IMG/VR virus record: IMGVR_UViG_3300023184_004349
Coordinates: 1 to 20,936 of that record
Length of the DNA stretch: 20,936 bases
Direction: 5' to 3' (one strand)
DNA from: a virus
Under the pieces are notes generated by a model. It was not told the DNA's origin, did no database searches, and saw only the letters and a program-made list of their open reading frames with translations. The position numbers and the translations under genes were made by a program. This document shows, piece by piece, positions 1-5,052 of the stretch (its first letter is position 1; every line of letters begins with the position of its first letter).

Positions 1-2
1 TG

Positions 3-60
3 CAGTGATTTCAATAGGTTGTCACTTTTATGAAAAAATAAATTATTCAGTGATTTCAAT
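3..60. repeat. 13-bp direct repeat at the thyX 3' end
   Basis: The 13-mer CAGTGATTTCAAT occurs at 3-15 and again at 48-60. The second copy is the last codons of thyX (complement), and the first lies just past its stop. Between them is an AT-rich stretch that holds the stop codon. It could be a small tandem duplication of the gene end, or chance; the first copy is too close to the window edge to see what follows. Confidence 0.5.
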
Positions 61-699
61 GAGTTCTGTGAGAGATGGGTAAATACGTGTAATTTCATGC
101 CAACATTTTATCGCTATTTCACGATGTTCTTTTTGAGTACCATTAGCACAGCGTAGCTGGCAATAGTGAATCCAGCTTCTAACAGAACCAGCCATATAAA
201 GACGAGAGACAGTAAGGCCTTCAGGAAGAACTGCACGAGCTTGTTCTTTTGCAATTCCATTTTTAATCGCCCAATGATACGCTTCTGTAAACTTAAAAGA
301 TAATTCTAATTGCAATCTCTCCCAATCCTCTTGCAACTTGTTATCATCAGTTTCAATTGAGTTTTGTCTGTTTTTTGGATCTTGCAAACGGGCTTCACGA
401 GTGACGAATCCGAGGTCTTTGGTTGGGTCCGCATATCTCTGGCTAAATTCTTGGAAAGAAAAGCTACGGTGGCGTAATATTTGTCTAGCGATATCACGAG
501 TTGTCTCTATCTCCATTGTAATATGAGCCATTTCAAATGGCGACCAATGTTTGTTTTTAACAAGATATTTAAGCAGCTTGGAAGATGTCTCTGTGTTTCC
601 TTGATTGGAAGGATTGGAAACTCTTGCAACATATGCAATGAAGTCATCCGCAGACATAGGGGATGTGGGATTGGAATAGGAAACAATATGAGCTTTCAT
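43..699 (-). CDS. thyX: Flavin-dependent thymidylate synthase ThyX
   Basis: Makes dTMP from dUMP using methylene-tetrahydrofolate, FAD and NADPH, so it would supply thymidine for phage DNA synthesis. At 218 aa it has normal ThyX length. The family signature RHR-x7-S-x-R is seen at residues 76-88 (RHRSFSFQEFSQR). The N-terminal block HWSPFEMAH (51-59) and the C-terminal block RSWIHYCQLR, where the substrate-binding arginines lie, are also present. The ATG at 699 is preceded by TAGGTGAAAA and overlaps the stop of the next upstream gene by 4 nt (ATGA), which implies translational coupling. It is the last gene visible on this side. Family assignment is secure from the motifs; the link to phage nucleotide metabolism is known for the family. 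Confidence 0.95.
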   Translation of the reverse strand: MKAHIVSYSNPTSPMSADDFIAYVARVSNPSNQGNTETSSKLLKYLVKNKHWSPFEMAHITMEIETTRDIARQILRHRSFSFQEFSQRYADPTKDLGFVTREARLQDPKNRQNSIETDDNKLQEDWERLQLELSFKFTEAYHWAIKNGIAKEQARAVLPEGLTVSRLYMAGSVRSWIHYCQLRCANGTQKEHREIAIKCWHEITRIYPSLTELIEITE

Positions 700-974
700 T
701 TTTCACCTACAAAATCATAATTGGAATTGAAAATGTCTTCACGAATAGGATAAACATCATTGAAGTTACCCATGATGATCCAATCACCGTATTGGGCCTT
801 CATTGTGCCTTCTAGTGTATTAATCATTGCACAAGGCTCATCATCTCGATCAAGTTGTGTAACAAATGCTTTTTTGTTACTCCATGATCTCAATTCTTCA
901 TCAGTAAGATCAGGAGTAAATTGAATAGTTTTAACAACAATGGGTTTCTTTTTAACTTGATATTCTGTAATCAT
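696..974 (-). CDS. Small conserved phage protein with a GDWI...YPI..DIF motif
   Basis: A 92-residue protein. The C-terminal half reads TLEGTMKAQYGDWI followed by DVYPIREDIFNSNY. This resembles a phage hypothetical family with the pattern T.EG.m....GDWI..G...e.YP...diF...Y, whose function is not known to me. The frame stays open up to a TTG at 989, but ATG at 974 is preferred: GAGGG lies 5 nt upstream, while the TTG start would have no ribosome site. It begins 7 nt after the stop of the upstream 72-aa gene and its own stop overlaps the thyX start, so the three are probably one transcript. No signal peptide or membrane segment is seen. Confidence 0.75.
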   Translation of the reverse strand: MITEYQVKKKPIVVKTIQFTPDLTDEELRSWSNKKAFVTQLDRDDEPCAMINTLEGTMKAQYGDWIIMGNFNDVYPIREDIFNSNYDFVGEK

Positions 975-981
975 CATGCCC

Positions 982-1200
982 TCAATCAATATAAGCCAAT
1001 GGATTCATTAAATCTATAATTTTCCTAGGAGTTTCTTCTACTTCCCATTGTACGCCAGTAAATCCACCAAAAATAAATGTTTTAAGTCCGCCATTATTAC
1101 TAGGAGCATCATAAATTGCAGTAATATGATCTGGATTAATATAAAGCGGATTGCCTTTATGGGCATCTGCATCGTTTGTTAATTTAATAAGCTTTGTCAT
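982..1200 (-). CDS. Small hypothetical protein, FlbD-like layout
   Basis: A 72-residue soluble protein. Its layout (IKLTN near the N-terminus, then PLYINPDHITAIYD, a middle strand pair, then VEETPRKIIDLMN) resembles the short FlbD-like proteins that contain an 'I.LT...g....iNPd.I' and a 'V.Es...ii..i' block. That similarity is weak and gives no function. The start ATG overlaps the stop of the upstream oxygenase gene (ATGA at 1197-1200), so it is probably translated by coupling. It has no catalytic motif that I can recognise. Confidence 0.7.
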   Translation of the reverse strand: MTKLIKLTNDADAHKGNPLYINPDHITAIYDAPSNNGGLKTFIFGGFTGVQWEVEETPRKIIDLMNPLAYID

Positions 1201-1781
1201 TTGTCTATAAACTCCGTATTAAATGCTATAGAAATTCTATCATGTTCAGATAAATTTTGCGATACACCATGTTCCAACCAACCAGGAAACATTATTAACT
1301 GATTTTGCTCAGGACTAATAATCCATTTAGATGAATTGTAGGCATTGTATTCTTCAAATATATCTTCAGTAACAAAAAGTGGTTGTAAAATAGCAGGATG
1401 TTTAAATTCAATGTTTCCGGAATTTTCAGGAACATCTACATAAAACACACCTGAAACATATGAATTGGTGTGTGTATGAAAATTGTTATAACTGAAAGGA
1501 GGATTGATATTGATCCACATGCTTTCAACTGCCAGACGCTTTGTATTTTTAAATTTAAATACTTCTCTTAAATGTTCAAGACGTTCCTCAATCTCAAAAA
1601 TTAGATCTTGAACTTCAGGTGCATGATCAATAAAATCACTTTGAAATCCACCTTTGTTAGTAAATTCTCTAGAATGATGATTGTCTTTGAGACAATATGC
1701 CAATTTTTTCATATCATCTGTATGCAGTTCTAATGTTTCGTAAGATAAAATATTAGCAAATAAGGGAATAGCGTCCATCAT
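1197..1781 (-). CDS. 2OG-Fe(II) oxygenase, TIGR02466-like
   Basis: A 194-aa protein of the putative 2-oxoglutarate/Fe(II) dioxygenase family seen often in marine phages. The family would hydroxylate a substrate with 2-oxoglutarate and O2; the substrate here is unknown. The iron ligands are visible: H102-x-H104 in the block NNFHTHTNSYVSGVFYV, and the distal H171 in FPGWLEHGV, followed by R182-x-S184, which would bind the 2-oxoglutarate carboxylate. The ATG at 1781 follows AGGATAAATT; a second ATG is the next codon. A related but longer enzyme lies at the far end of the window (20108-20848). It is the first protein gene downstream of two tRNA genes and shares its 3' end with the 72-aa gene. Confidence 0.85.
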   Translation of the reverse strand: MMDAIPLFANILSYETLELHTDDMKKLAYCLKDNHHSREFTNKGGFQSDFIDHAPEVQDLIFEIEERLEHLREVFKFKNTKRLAVESMWININPPFSYNNFHTHTNSYVSGVFYVDVPENSGNIEFKHPAILQPLFVTEDIFEEYNAYNSSKWIISPEQNQLIMFPGWLEHGVSQNLSEHDRISIAFNTEFIDK

Positions 1782-1798
1782 AATTTATCCTATAATAT

Positions 1799-1875
1799 TG
1801 GTACCCACGACCGGACTCGAACCGGTAACACGGAGATTTTAAGTCTCCTGACTCTGCCAATTGGTCTACGTGGGC
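1799..1875 (-). tRNA. tRNA-Leu(UAA), atypical: no long variable arm
   Basis: The complement folds as a cloverleaf: acceptor GCCCACG/CGTGGGT with a G1-U72 pair, D-arm GAC/GTC with GG in the loop, anticodon stem GGAGA/TCTCC around loop CTTAAAA (anticodon UAA, codon UUA), T-arm ACCGG-TTCGAGT-CCGGT, then A73 and an encoded CCA. The variable region is only five bases (GTGTT). Leucine tRNAs of bacteria normally have a long class II variable arm, so this 77-nt gene is unusual. A73 and the G1-U72 pair are as in E. coli tRNA-Leu(UAA), which supports the leucine call. Confidence 0.85.
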
Positions 1876-1880
1876 AATAT

Positions 1881-1957
1881 TGGCGATCTCAGGAGGATTC
1901 GAACCTCCGACCTGCGGATTAGAAATCCGTTGCTCTGTCCAGCTGAGCTATGAGACC
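1881..1957 (-). tRNA. tRNA-Arg(UCU)
   Basis: A canonical 77-nt tRNA. Acceptor GGTCTCA pairs with TGAGATC, D-stem GCTC/GAGC, anticodon loop TTTCTAA (anticodon UCU, reads AGA), T-arm GGAGG-TTCGAAT-CCTCC, discriminator G and encoded CCA. The A27-C43 pair of the anticodon stem is mismatched. It lies 5 nt from the tRNA-Leu gene, so the two are probably processed from one precursor. AGA is a common arginine codon in AT-rich phages, which would explain why it is kept. Confidence 0.95.
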
Positions 1958-1964
1958 ATTAGTA

Positions 1965-2198
1965 TTAGTATATAGATACGTTTAGATTTTCACGAAAGAA
2001 TTTCTTTAGTTCTTTCTCAAAAAACTCAGGTGGCATAGTTTGATACGTCGTATACAATTCTCTTATAGTTGATGTAAGAATGTGATTTTCATCTTTACTG
2101 TATACGACAAATCCACGATCCTTAAGTTCATCAATCAACTCATCGTCATCTAAGTCACCTATTTCTAAATCATCTACCCAGACTTCTTGGTATGGCAT
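1965..2198 (-). CDS. Small acidic conserved phage protein
   Basis: A 77-residue protein beginning MPYQEVWVDDLEIGDLDDDELIDEL; the first 30 residues are very acidic. Short proteins with an 'EVWV...dlddd.LieEL..RG' start are frequent in T4-like and other marine phages, with no known function. The helical C-terminal half (ELYTTYQ...FFEKELKKFFREN) has no catalytic motif. AGGAG lies 6 nt before the ATG, a strong ribosome site. The gene sits between tRNA genes, 7 nt from tRNA-Arg and 17 nt from the tRNA-like gene upstream. Confidence 0.8.
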   Translation of the reverse strand: MPYQEVWVDDLEIGDLDDDELIDELKDRGFVVYSKDENHILTSTIRELYTTYQTMPPEFFEKELKKFFRENLNVSIY

Positions 2199-2215
2199 TG
2201 TTGTCTCCTAGAATT

Positions 2216-2307
2216 TGGTAGGCGTGCAAGGATTTGAACCCTGTCGAGAACGGTAATCTGCCGCTGAAAGCCTTATAAGGACTCCCTGTGTACCAACACC
2301 CACGCCC
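2216..2307 (-). tRNA. Class II tRNA-like gene, UAU anticodon loop, reduced D-arm
   Basis: A 92-nt element. Seen: acceptor GGGCGTG/CACGCCT (G1-U72), A73 and encoded CCA, T-arm CAGGG-TTCAAAT-CCTTG, a long variable arm with stem AGCGG/CCGTT, and a 7-bp anticodon stem GGGAGTC/GGCTTTC (with G-U pairs) closing loop CTTATAA. Read normally the anticodon is UAU (codon AUA, Ile). The body is not tRNA-Ile-like: long variable arms belong to Leu, Ser and Tyr tRNAs, and A73, G1-U72 and the D-stem GTG/CAC look leucine-like. The D-loop is only about 6 nt. It may be a decaying leucine tRNA or an odd decoder; charging cannot be told from sequence. Confidence 0.6.
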
Positions 2308-2311
2308 ATAA

Positions 2312-2533
2312 TCACTTATATTTTTTGTCTATTTCTTTTATTCTATTCTCAAGATAGTATATTATGGCCAATTGGTCAATCGAATTTTTTGGTATTAATA
2401 CATTATTAATTTCATCAATAAAAGCAGATTTTTTCAAAGCATCTATTGAATAATTGTGTGTGTCAATCCCAGAGAGCTTCGTAGTATTTTCCAAATAATC
2501 TAAAACCGTTGGACTTTCTAGATTGCCAAGCAT
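2312..2533 (-). CDS. Small protein gene overlapping the conserved gene upstream out of frame
   Basis: A 73-residue protein of unknown function. Its C-terminal part (IDQLAIIYYLENRIKEIDKKYK region) is charged and helical. The first 71 bases lie inside the 3' end of the conserved gene at 2463-2972, in another frame. The frame is open up to 2557, but ATG at 2533 is preferred because a full AAGGAGG is placed 6 nt before it; a second ATG immediately precedes it at 2536. The overlap is longer than the 1-4 nt overlaps elsewhere in the window, so either this is a genuine overprinted gene or the start is further in at a rare codon. The stop lies 4 nt from the tRNA-like gene. Confidence 0.6.
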   Translation of the reverse strand: MLGNLESPTVLDYLENTTKLSGIDTHNYSIDALKKSAFIDEINNVLIPKNSIDQLAIIYYLENRIKEIDKKYK

Positions 2534-2972
2534 CATGACCCTCCTTGTCATATACATGAGTATCTTCTGGACCCCTCACCATCTCATGGAAGGTTTTGCC
2601 ATTTTCTTGTATTTCTTTAAATTGCAAATCAATATGGCCTGAATGAAATTGACTTGAGGCCTCGTCATCTAATTGTTGAGCGAAAGCCCAGATCATTTCA
2701 TCTAGAATCCATTCCCAACGTTTATGATGGTTATCGTCAGTATCATAATCATTCTCTTTGGGCGGAGCAGAAGTTGAACGAAGTCCTTCTGGCACATCTT
2801 CATCTTCTGTCCATGGTGAACCATGCTTGGTTTTTTGTAGCTGAACAAGCATGGGATGAATGATATATGCCAAAGTATGATCCATGGACCAGGTATCCCA
2901 GGGATCAATCTTTACAGAAATTTTTCGCTCACTATTTATTTTTTTAGGAAATTTTCCAAGATTAACTTTCAT
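2463..2972 (-). CDS. Conserved phage hypothetical (DPWDTWSMD ... GFRLFGKYYEALW)
   Basis: A 169-aa soluble protein that I recognise as a phage-conserved family of unknown function. Typical blocks are present in order: DPWDTWSMDHTLA (23-35), EDVPEGLRSTSAPPKEN, KRWEWILDEMIWAF and, at the very end, NGFRLFGKYYEALW. Histidines, tryptophans and acidic residues are abundant, but I can assign no catalytic site. The ATG overlaps the stop of the GT25-like gene (TAATG), so it is coupled to it. The 3' end carries the Shine-Dalgarno sequence and first codons of the downstream overlapping gene. Confidence 0.85.
   Translation of the reverse strand: MKVNLGKFPKKINSERKISVKIDPWDTWSMDHTLAYIIHPMLVQLQKTKHGSPWTEDEDVPEGLRSTSAPPKENDYDTDDNHHKRWEWILDEMIWAFAQQLDDEASSQFHSGHIDLQFKEIQENGKTFHEMVRGPEDTHVYDKEGHDAWQSRKSNGFRLFGKYYEALWD
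2540..2546 (-). promoter_or_regulatory. Strong ribosome binding site inside the upstream gene
   Basis: The complement reads AAGGAGG, a full Shine-Dalgarno match, 6 nt before ATG 2533 (3 nt before ATG 2536). It lies in frame in the conserved gene as codons for Lys-Glu-Gly, and decides the start of the overlapping downstream gene. Confidence 0.65.
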
Positions 2973-3745
2973 TAAAACACCAACCAGTTGTTTTCTTCAT
3001 CATAAGTATATTTTTCTAAATTCTTAAGACCTTTAATAAAACCATTATGTGGTGCCATATTATATCTGGCTACTTTATGTTCAGGTTGTGTATGTGATAT
3101 TTTATCTTCTGTTGCCACAATTACCGGAGCAGGGTCCACAACATACATTGCCATTTTAAATCCGTTTGATACACCCATCATATGATCGATAGAAACACCA
3201 AGAGGAAGATATCCACGATTATGATCAAATTTATCTAGAGCATCCAAACATGATCTGGCAGTATTGGGCGTAAGTGCATAACCATGAGTGCCTTCAAATT
3301 TATTAATTTTAATTTTTTCAAAAGGATCTGAAATACATTCATAGTCGTCTCTATGATCCACACGATAACCCAGGAATACCCATTCGCCATCATTGACATC
3401 AACATCGAGAAAATTGCGTTTTACAATAGCATCATGTTCAAATACTGCTACAGCGCCCTGATGCTTATTTGCTACTTCTTTCCAAATAGCAAGATGTCCA
3501 GTTAGACATAGTTGTTCTTTAAACCAGATAGTCATAACATCATTAGTGGTTTCATGATCATCACAACGAGGATCGACTCTAAATCCCCATTTGTCTAAAA
3601 TGTTTTTTGTTGTGGTAGGAAGTTTTAGACCAAGAAAAGGTGTGACAGGAATTCCATGCTCTTCACACGAAGCTTTACACTCTTCCATATACTTAACAGC
3701 ATCTGGAGTATCAATATACAAAATATAAGCATGTTCTATTTTCAT
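2972..3745 (-). CDS. Putative glycosyltransferase, family 25-like
   Basis: A 257-aa protein with the layout of GT25 (LPS beta-1,4-galactosyltransferase-type) enzymes. The N-terminus reads AYILYIDTPD, followed by a 'P.TPFLGLK' stretch. Then comes LTGHLAIWKE (81-90), matching the 'SH...W' block, and VAVFEHDA (99-106), matching the 'vlEDDa' metal/nucleotide site with EHD in place of EDD. GTHGYALTP corresponds to the later 'a.gYllS' block. No signal peptide or membrane segment. It would transfer a sugar from a nucleotide donor; donor and acceptor are unknown. It stands apart from the main glycan cluster, with an initiator-like tRNA gene upstream and a conserved phage gene coupled downstream. The assignment rests on pattern, not on high identity. 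Confidence 0.65.
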   Translation of the reverse strand: MKIEHAYILYIDTPDAVKYMEECKASCEEHGIPVTPFLGLKLPTTTKNILDKWGFRVDPRCDDHETTNDVMTIWFKEQLCLTGHLAIWKEVANKHQGAVAVFEHDAIVKRNFLDVDVNDGEWVFLGYRVDHRDDYECISDPFEKIKINKFEGTHGYALTPNTARSCLDALDKFDHNRGYLPLGVSIDHMMGVSNGFKMAMYVVDPAPVIVATEDKISHTQPEHKVARYNMAPHNGFIKGLKNLEKYTYDEENNWLVF

Positions 3746-3766
3746 GTCACACCTTTATTAATAAAA

Positions 3767-3840
3767 TGGTTGCGCAGCTAGGAGTTGCACCTAGAATTGA
3801 GGATTATGAGACCGCTGTGATACTGTTTCACTACCGCGCT
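3767..3840 (-). tRNA. Atypical CAT-anticodon tRNA, initiator-like (tRNA-Met/fMet-like)
   Basis: A 74-nt tRNA-like gene with encoded CCA. Anticodon loop CTCATAA (CAU) is identical to that of E. coli initiator tRNA. The acceptor AGCGCGG/CTGCGCA has six pairs, with positions 1 and 72 (A and A) unpaired; an unpaired 1-72 is the hallmark of bacterial initiators. Departures from a normal tRNA: the D-loop (AACAGTA) lacks GG, the T-loop is TGCAACT rather than TTC..., and the anticodon stem GCGGT/TCCTC has two mismatches, so only two of the three initiator G-C pairs remain. It may be a real but divergent tRNA or one in decay. Confidence 0.6.
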
Positions 3841-3848
3841 TCAATTAA

Positions 3849-4211
3849 TCATGCATCACGAGAGATGTAATGATGTCTAATCTTTTGTGGTTTAAAATAT
3901 TTATCTACTAAATCAAACACTGTATCCATATTGTATGGTTTGCAACTAAAGATGTCAATATAAAAATTGCCATCTGTATCACAAAAATGTCCAGTGATAT
4001 TAGATGTTTCAATCATCTGGCAAAAACTGATACCAGCTTTGTCAGCAGCATGTGTTGCAAAACGTTCAATCCACGGATCGCCAAAAGCAATCATATCAAT
4101 GTCCCACACTAAATGAGTGATAAATTCGCGAATATTTTGTTTAGAACCAATAAGTTCTTTATCGCCTGCAGTACAATCGAGAAGTAGATGATAACCCCAA
4201 GTTTTAGTCAT
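3849..4211 (-). CDS. speD: SpeD-like pyruvoyl decarboxylase (AdoMet decarboxylase family)
   Basis: A 120-aa member of the S-adenosylmethionine decarboxylase family, which self-cleaves at a serine to form a pyruvoyl cofactor and acts in polyamine synthesis. The N-terminus TWGYHLLLDC matches the family start, and YIDIFSCKPYN (84-94) matches the conserved 'aaiDlFTCg' block. The self-processing region, 'ESH..IHT' in bacterial SpeD, reads ETSNITGHF (68-76) here, so the candidate pyruvoyl serine is S70 in a changed context. This variant belongs to a phage subfamily; some phage SpeD homologues are reported to decarboxylate arginine or ornithine rather than AdoMet, so substrate is open. ATG at 4211; a CATAAATA motif lies 33 nt upstream. 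Confidence 0.8.
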   Translation of the reverse strand: MTKTWGYHLLLDCTAGDKELIGSKQNIREFITHLVWDIDMIAFGDPWIERFATHAADKAGISFCQMIETSNITGHFCDTDGNFYIDIFSCKPYNMDTVFDLVDKYFKPQKIRHHYISRDA

Positions 4212-4244
4212 TATGGTAGATACCTTTCTAGATGTGTAAAAAAA

Positions 4245-4252
4245 TATTTATG
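4245..4252 (-). promoter_or_regulatory. Possible late promoter, CATAAATA variant
   Basis: The complement reads CATAAATA, one base from the T4 late consensus TATAAATA. It lies in the short gap between tRNA-Gln and the SpeD-like gene, 33 nt before the ATG. One-base variants are expected by chance in such AT-rich DNA. Confidence 0.35.
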
Positions 4253-4267
4253 TTAATTGAATTCATC

Positions 4268-4363
4268 CAATTTAATAGCTGGGGAAGTAGGACTCGAACC
4301 TACAACCTTGGGATTCAAAGTCCCCTGCGCCACCAATTGCGCCATTCCCCAGCTATTAAATTG
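4268..4363. repeat. Perfect 19-bp inverted repeat enclosing tRNA-Gln
   Basis: Left arm 4268-4286 and right arm 4345-4363 are exact reverse complements. The inner 7 bp are the tRNA acceptor stem; the outer 12 bp (CAATTTAATAGC and its complement) are flanking DNA. In the transcript, the tRNA leader and trailer would form one continuous 19-bp helix with the acceptor stem, pairing even the discriminator G73. The right arm also encodes the last codons and stop of the GIY-YIG gene. Confidence 0.9.
4279..4351 (-). tRNA. tRNA-Gln(UUG)
   Basis: A complete 73-nt tRNA without encoded CCA. Acceptor TGGGGAA/TTCCCCA with a U1-A72 pair and G73, as in bacterial tRNA-Gln; D-stem GCGC/GCGC with GG in the loop; anticodon loop CTTTGAA (UUG); T-arm GTAGG-TTCGAGT-CCTAC. 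The G27-A43 pair is mismatched. It lies 4 nt past the stop of the GIY-YIG gene and is followed by bases CTA instead of CCA. It differs in sequence from the broken tRNA-Gln at 5012-5042, so it is not the missing other half of that gene. Confidence 0.95.
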
Positions 4364-4982
4364 TCCTTCCTCTTATCCAACCTGTTGGAATTGGATCATT
4401 TAATTTTATTCGAGTATTAAGAACACCATTAGTAATCCACATTTGTTGGTGTTTTCTTTTGTAACGATATCCCTTTTTTAATTTACCTGTGGTAATACCA
4501 TTAATACCTTTTTTATTGTTTGAAGGTCTACTTTTTAAAGTATTACTTATCTTTTCTTTTCTTAATTGATTATTTTTATTACTTAAAATAACACGGTTTC
4601 GACCTTCATCTGTGAGATATGATTTTCCTAAACGTGATTGTCGTATTTTTTCCTTAGTTTCATTAGAATGAGTTTTACCTAAGAATGTTAAGCCGTTTAT
4701 ATCAGCACCCCCCAAACCACCTCCTATAGAAATATTATAATTATTATCACACCCGATAAAATTTAAATCAACTATTTCTTTTTCTTTTTCTCGAGCTTCT
4801 AGTAAAGTATCAAACACGTACAAAATATCTTTGTGGAAATTTTCTCTACCATATTTCTCTATGGCGTGTTTAATTAATTTGCCACTACCCATATAATCAT
4901 CATACATATTATCAGTTTTATGGATACCAATATAATATTTCTGATTTATTTTATTTGTTATCTTGTAAACTATGTAATTCAT
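4356..4982 (-). CDS. GIY-YIG homing endonuclease with NUMOD3-type motifs
   Basis: A 208-aa free-standing endonuclease of the phage GIY-YIG type. The nuclease domain covers residues 1-90: IVY at 4-6, YIG at 17-19, then YMGSGKLIKHAIEKYG. A DNA-binding part follows with a NUMOD3-like motif (GKTHSNETKEKIRQSRLGK, 102-120) and a lysine- and arginine-rich tail. Such enzymes cut a target in a related genome that lacks the gene and so spread it. The ATG at 4982 has TAGGAG 8 nt upstream, and TATAAATA 20 nt upstream, directly abutting the broken tRNA-Gln. The C-terminal codons lie in the inverted repeat around the intact tRNA-Gln. The position between a broken and an intact tRNA-Gln suggests a tRNA-targeting mobile gene. 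Base composition is lower in GC than the neighbours. Confidence 0.92.
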   Translation of the reverse strand: MNYIVYKITNKINQKYYIGIHKTDNMYDDYMGSGKLIKHAIEKYGRENFHKDILYVFDTLLEAREKEKEIVDLNFIGCDNNYNISIGGGLGGADINGLTFLGKTHSNETKEKIRQSRLGKSYLTDEGRNRVILSNKNNQLRKEKISNTLKSRPSNNKKGINGITTGKLKKGYRYKRKHQQMWITNGVLNTRIKLNDPIPTGWIRGRTI

Positions 4983-5002
4983 ATGCTATACTCCTATAGC
5001 AC

Positions 5003-5010
5003 TATTTATA
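5003..5010 (-). promoter_or_regulatory. T4-type late promoter TATAAATA for the GIY-YIG gene
   Basis: The complement reads TATAAATA, an exact match to the T4 late promoter core. It sits 20 nt before the ATG at 4982 with the ribosome site between them, and starts one base after the last tRNA-like base of the truncated tRNA-Gln. A transcript from here would also cover the intact tRNA-Gln. Confidence 0.65.
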
Positions 5011-5011
5011 T

Positions 5012-5042
5012 ATCCACAGTCCTACCATTAGACGATCTCCCA
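5012..5042 (-). pseudogene. tRNA-Gln 5' half, cut in the anticodon loop
   Basis: The complement starts TGGGAGATCGTC and continues as a typical tRNA 5' half: acceptor TGGGAGA (U1, as in tRNA-Gln), D-arm GTCT-AATGGTA-GGAC with the invariant GG, then T26 and the 5' strand of the anticodon stem GTGGA and T32. The tRNA pattern stops there. No matching 3' half (TCCAC... TCTCCCA) is found on the minus strand down to the next gene. The break coincides with the start of the GIY-YIG unit. Confidence 0.75.
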
Positions 5043-5052
5043 ATAAATTAGA

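Noticed and set aside
1799-1875. Ochre suppressor tRNA
   Set aside because: The loop CTTAAAA gives anticodon UAA, which reads UUA; a suppressor of UAA needs anticodon UUA.
2216-2307. Selenocysteine tRNA (class II with a short D-loop)
   Set aside because: The anticodon loop has no UCA, the acceptor is 7 bp and the T-stem 5 bp, so the 13-bp acceptor/T stack of tRNA-Sec is absent.
4232-4420. Plus-strand reading frame across the tRNA-Gln and the GIY-YIG 3' end
   Set aside because: It crosses a canonical tRNA and a well-supported gene on the other strand, and has no family motif. It is a shadow frame.
4356-5042. Group I intron in a tRNA-Gln anticodon loop
   Set aside because: The position is typical of such introns, but the space is almost wholly filled by the GIY-YIG frame, with no room for a ribozyme core, and no 3' exon pairing with TGGGAGA and GTGGA was found downstream.
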